Source: Kordiimonadaceae bacterium
Lineage (GTDB): Bacteria; Pseudomonadota; Alphaproteobacteria; Sphingomonadales; Kordiimonadaceae
Assembly (NCBI GenBank): GCA_016764715.1
Contig: JAESRJ010000012.1
Coordinates: 10,750-17,793, forward strand
Reading direction: 5' to 3'
Length of the DNA stretch: 7,044 nucleotides
Part shown: positions 5,611 to 7,044 of the stretch, piece after piece
Position numbering within the stretch: the first letter of the stretch is position 1
How the letters are laid out: every line of letters starts with the position of its first letter
The notes under the pieces: model-generated
What the model was told of the DNA's origin: nothing
The model's input: only the letters and a program-made list of their open reading frames with translations
Databases searched by the model: none
Translations under genes and position numbers: made by a program

Positions 5611-7044
5611 TTACTCTGTTTCGTCTACAGCCCGTACATTGTCGTCAGAGTCTCTGTCGATCAATTTACTGTAGGGGTCGATGCCGACAAAAGTAGGCTT
5701 GCGGTCCAGAATAATCTCGATCGTTGAGCTGCCGTCTTTCACCTGTCTCTTTTCCAAAAGCAAAACATCATCTGCACCAAAATCTTTGGCGTCTGGGTCT
5801 TTCAGGAAAATGCCAATATCAACAGGAAGATCGAAAACGGCTTGGGTTTCTACACCGTTTTCGTCAGCGTAATATTTTGCCACTTTCACATCCAGAAATA
5901 CTTTGAACCTGCCGTCAGCCATTTCTTCAACTCGGCTATTTTCCATCTGAAGGTCATAGAGCGTGATTTTTTCGAAAAAATCCTCGATCATGCTGCGCCA
6001 TTCGGGGCCGGATTCTTCTTTGAAATATCCAAGCAAGTCGGTTGAAAGCGCGTAGCGCTCAGGGTTAGAGCCAAAGTTTGCAATTAGCCTGCGCAGGGCC
6101 CGGTTGACGGCCTCTTCCCCAACATAGTCCTTGAGCGCATACATGATCAGCGAACCTTTGCGGTAGAAAACATACTGCTGGCCTTCCACCCTATAGAGTG
6201 GCAATTCCCCTTCAGCGTCTTCGCCGCGCCCGTTCAGATATTTATCCAGCTCAAACTTCAGATACTTGCGTAGCTGATGCTTGCCGTATTTTTGCTCCAT
6301 TAGTAGCATGGCGCTATATTGCGAAAGTGTTTCTGAAAGGAAGCCTGCGCCTTGCACATCTGCTGGCATAGCCTGATACGGCCACCACTGGTGGGCCATT
6401 TCGTGCGCTGTCACATAGTAAGGCACATCAATGGTTCCAGCATCGCGGATATCCGCGAGAAACCCAATTTCTTCGGAGTAAGAGATTGTATTAGGGAAAG
6501 ACGATGCCCTTTTCCGAAAGGCTGGGAACTCTACGACGCGCATTTGCCTAAACTGGTAGGGGCCGAAAGCTTCGCCAAAATAGTCCAAGCTATCCCGCAC
6601 ACTGTCCATCATTCTATCGACATTATAGTCGTGTGGCTGGTGGTGGAAAATTTCGATATCGACGCCGTTCCACTTGTCGCGCTTCACTTCGTATCTCGCC
6701 GACAGAAAGTTGAAGTAGTTTACGATCGGCAAATCCATTTTATAAGAAAAATAGCGCCGGTCGCCCACCGTCCATTCACGCTCCAGGTACCCGGGCGAGA
6801 GGGCGGTTTGGTCAATGGCTGTTGAGATCGTAGTTTCGTAGTGAACAAAGCCGCCATCTGATGCCATCGCGGGCCTATGGTAGGCACTTGCATCTTCAAG
6901 TTTGGCACGGCGCGGCAACGGTGGCAGGCCACGCTTCTTGCGTTCATTTTTACTCGACAACAACGGGTCAAAGTCGAAACCGATATGGGGCGTTATCCTG
7001 CTGCTATCAAACGCTGTTCCGTTTGCTACTATTTCAATATCAGC
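5611..7044 (-). CDS. M1-family zinc metallopeptidase, C-terminal part, probably of an ABC permease-M1 fusion (5' end outside window)
   Basis: The frame stays open to the window edge and gives the last 477 residues. The TTG at 6961-6963 is an internal Leu, not a start, since coding sequence continues upstream without a stop. The zinc site is HEMAHQWW at residues 214-221 of the visible part (His214, Glu215, His218), with the third ligand Glu238 in LSETLSQYS. A YRKG element lies at Tyr294. In place of the GAMEN exopeptidase motif of classical M1 enzymes there is FPNTISYSE (183-191). The spacing from the second His to the ligand Glu is 19 residues, against 18 in typical M1 enzymes. These traits and the C-terminal IDPYSKLIDRDSDDN match my recollection of large proteins in which an ABC-2 type permease is fused to an M1 domain. 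In that case the peptidase domain lies outside the cytoplasm and an ABC ATPase gene would be expected upstream. The fusion is inferred because the N-terminus is not in the window. Substrate unknown. Confidence 0.92.
   Translation of the reverse strand, partial: ADIEIVANGTAFDSSRITPHIGFDFDPLLSSKNERKKRGLPPLPRRAKLEDASAYHRPAMASDGGFVHYETTISTAIDQTALSPGYLEREWTVGDRRYFSYKMDLPIVNYFNFLSARYEVKRDKWNGVDIEIFHHQPHDYNVDRMMDSVRDSLDYFGEAFGPYQFRQMRVVEFPAFRKRASSFPNTISYSEEIGFLADIRDAGTIDVPYYVTAHEMAHQWWPYQAMPADVQGAGFLSETLSQYSAMLLMEQKYGKHQLRKYLKFELDKYLNGRGEDAEGELPLYRVEGQQYVFYRKGSLIMYALKDYVGEEAVNRALRRLIANFGSNPERYALSTDLLGYFKEESGPEWRSMIEDFFEKITLYDLQMENSRVEEMADGRFKVFLDVKVAKYYADENGVETQAVFDLPVDIGIFLKDPDAKDFGADDVLLLEKRQVKDGSSTIEIILDRKPTFVGIDPYSKLIDRDSDDNVRAVDETE

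Noticed and set aside
6352..6825. 157-codon plus-strand frame opposite the peptidase
   Set aside because: It is antisense to the zinc-binding region of the M1 gene; the opposite strand carries HExxH and family motifs.
6961..6963. TTG as start of the M1 peptidase
   Set aside because: The frame continues without a stop to the window edge and the upstream residues (for example ITPHIGFDFDP) look like part of the same family, so this is an internal Leu.

Overview
The window looks like part of a proteobacterial chromosome of mid GC content. The two-component proteins, the short HTTM-type membrane protein and the M1 peptidase would suit a marine or other aquatic alphaproteobacterium such as a Kordiimonas-like organism. 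That placement is an impression from protein style, not a demonstrated assignment. No mobile element, CRISPR array, tRNA or rRNA was seen.

Layout. Bases 1-105 hold the probable C-terminal tail of an unidentified plus-strand gene. A roughly 170-base control region follows. Next is a large plus-strand gene (273-3737) for a hybrid sensor histidine kinase: signal peptide, extracytoplasmic TPR sensor, one membrane segment, HisKA, HATPase, two receiver domains and a C-terminal HPt domain. After a 120-base control region with a perfect 14-base palindrome and a consensus -10 box comes a stand-alone receiver protein of the CheY type (3858-4265). A 159-base gap leads to a tightly coupled two-gene unit: an unnamed 147-residue soluble protein (4425-4868) and a 228-residue multi-spanning HTTM-like membrane protein (4865-5551), overlapping by ATGA. 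The right end is convergent. On the minus strand, 5611-7044 encodes the C-terminal 477 residues of an M1-family zinc peptidase that runs off the window and resembles the peptidase half of ABC-permease/M1 fusion proteins. A rho-independent terminator for this gene lies between the convergent genes.

How the parts fit. The kinase carries every module of a multistep phosphorelay (His-Asp-Asp-HPt), and the neighbouring single-domain receiver is a natural phosphate acceptor for its HPt. The upstream regions of both genes share TTACATA, GACTATACT and GAGTA in the same order, about 90 bases before each start codon, which suggests common control. No DNA-binding output regulator is present, so the final output must lie elsewhere. 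The HTTM pair and the peptidase have no visible functional link to the phosphorelay.

The least understood part is the 147-residue protein plus short HTTM protein pair. The most testable new signal is the shared motif set in front of the two signalling genes.
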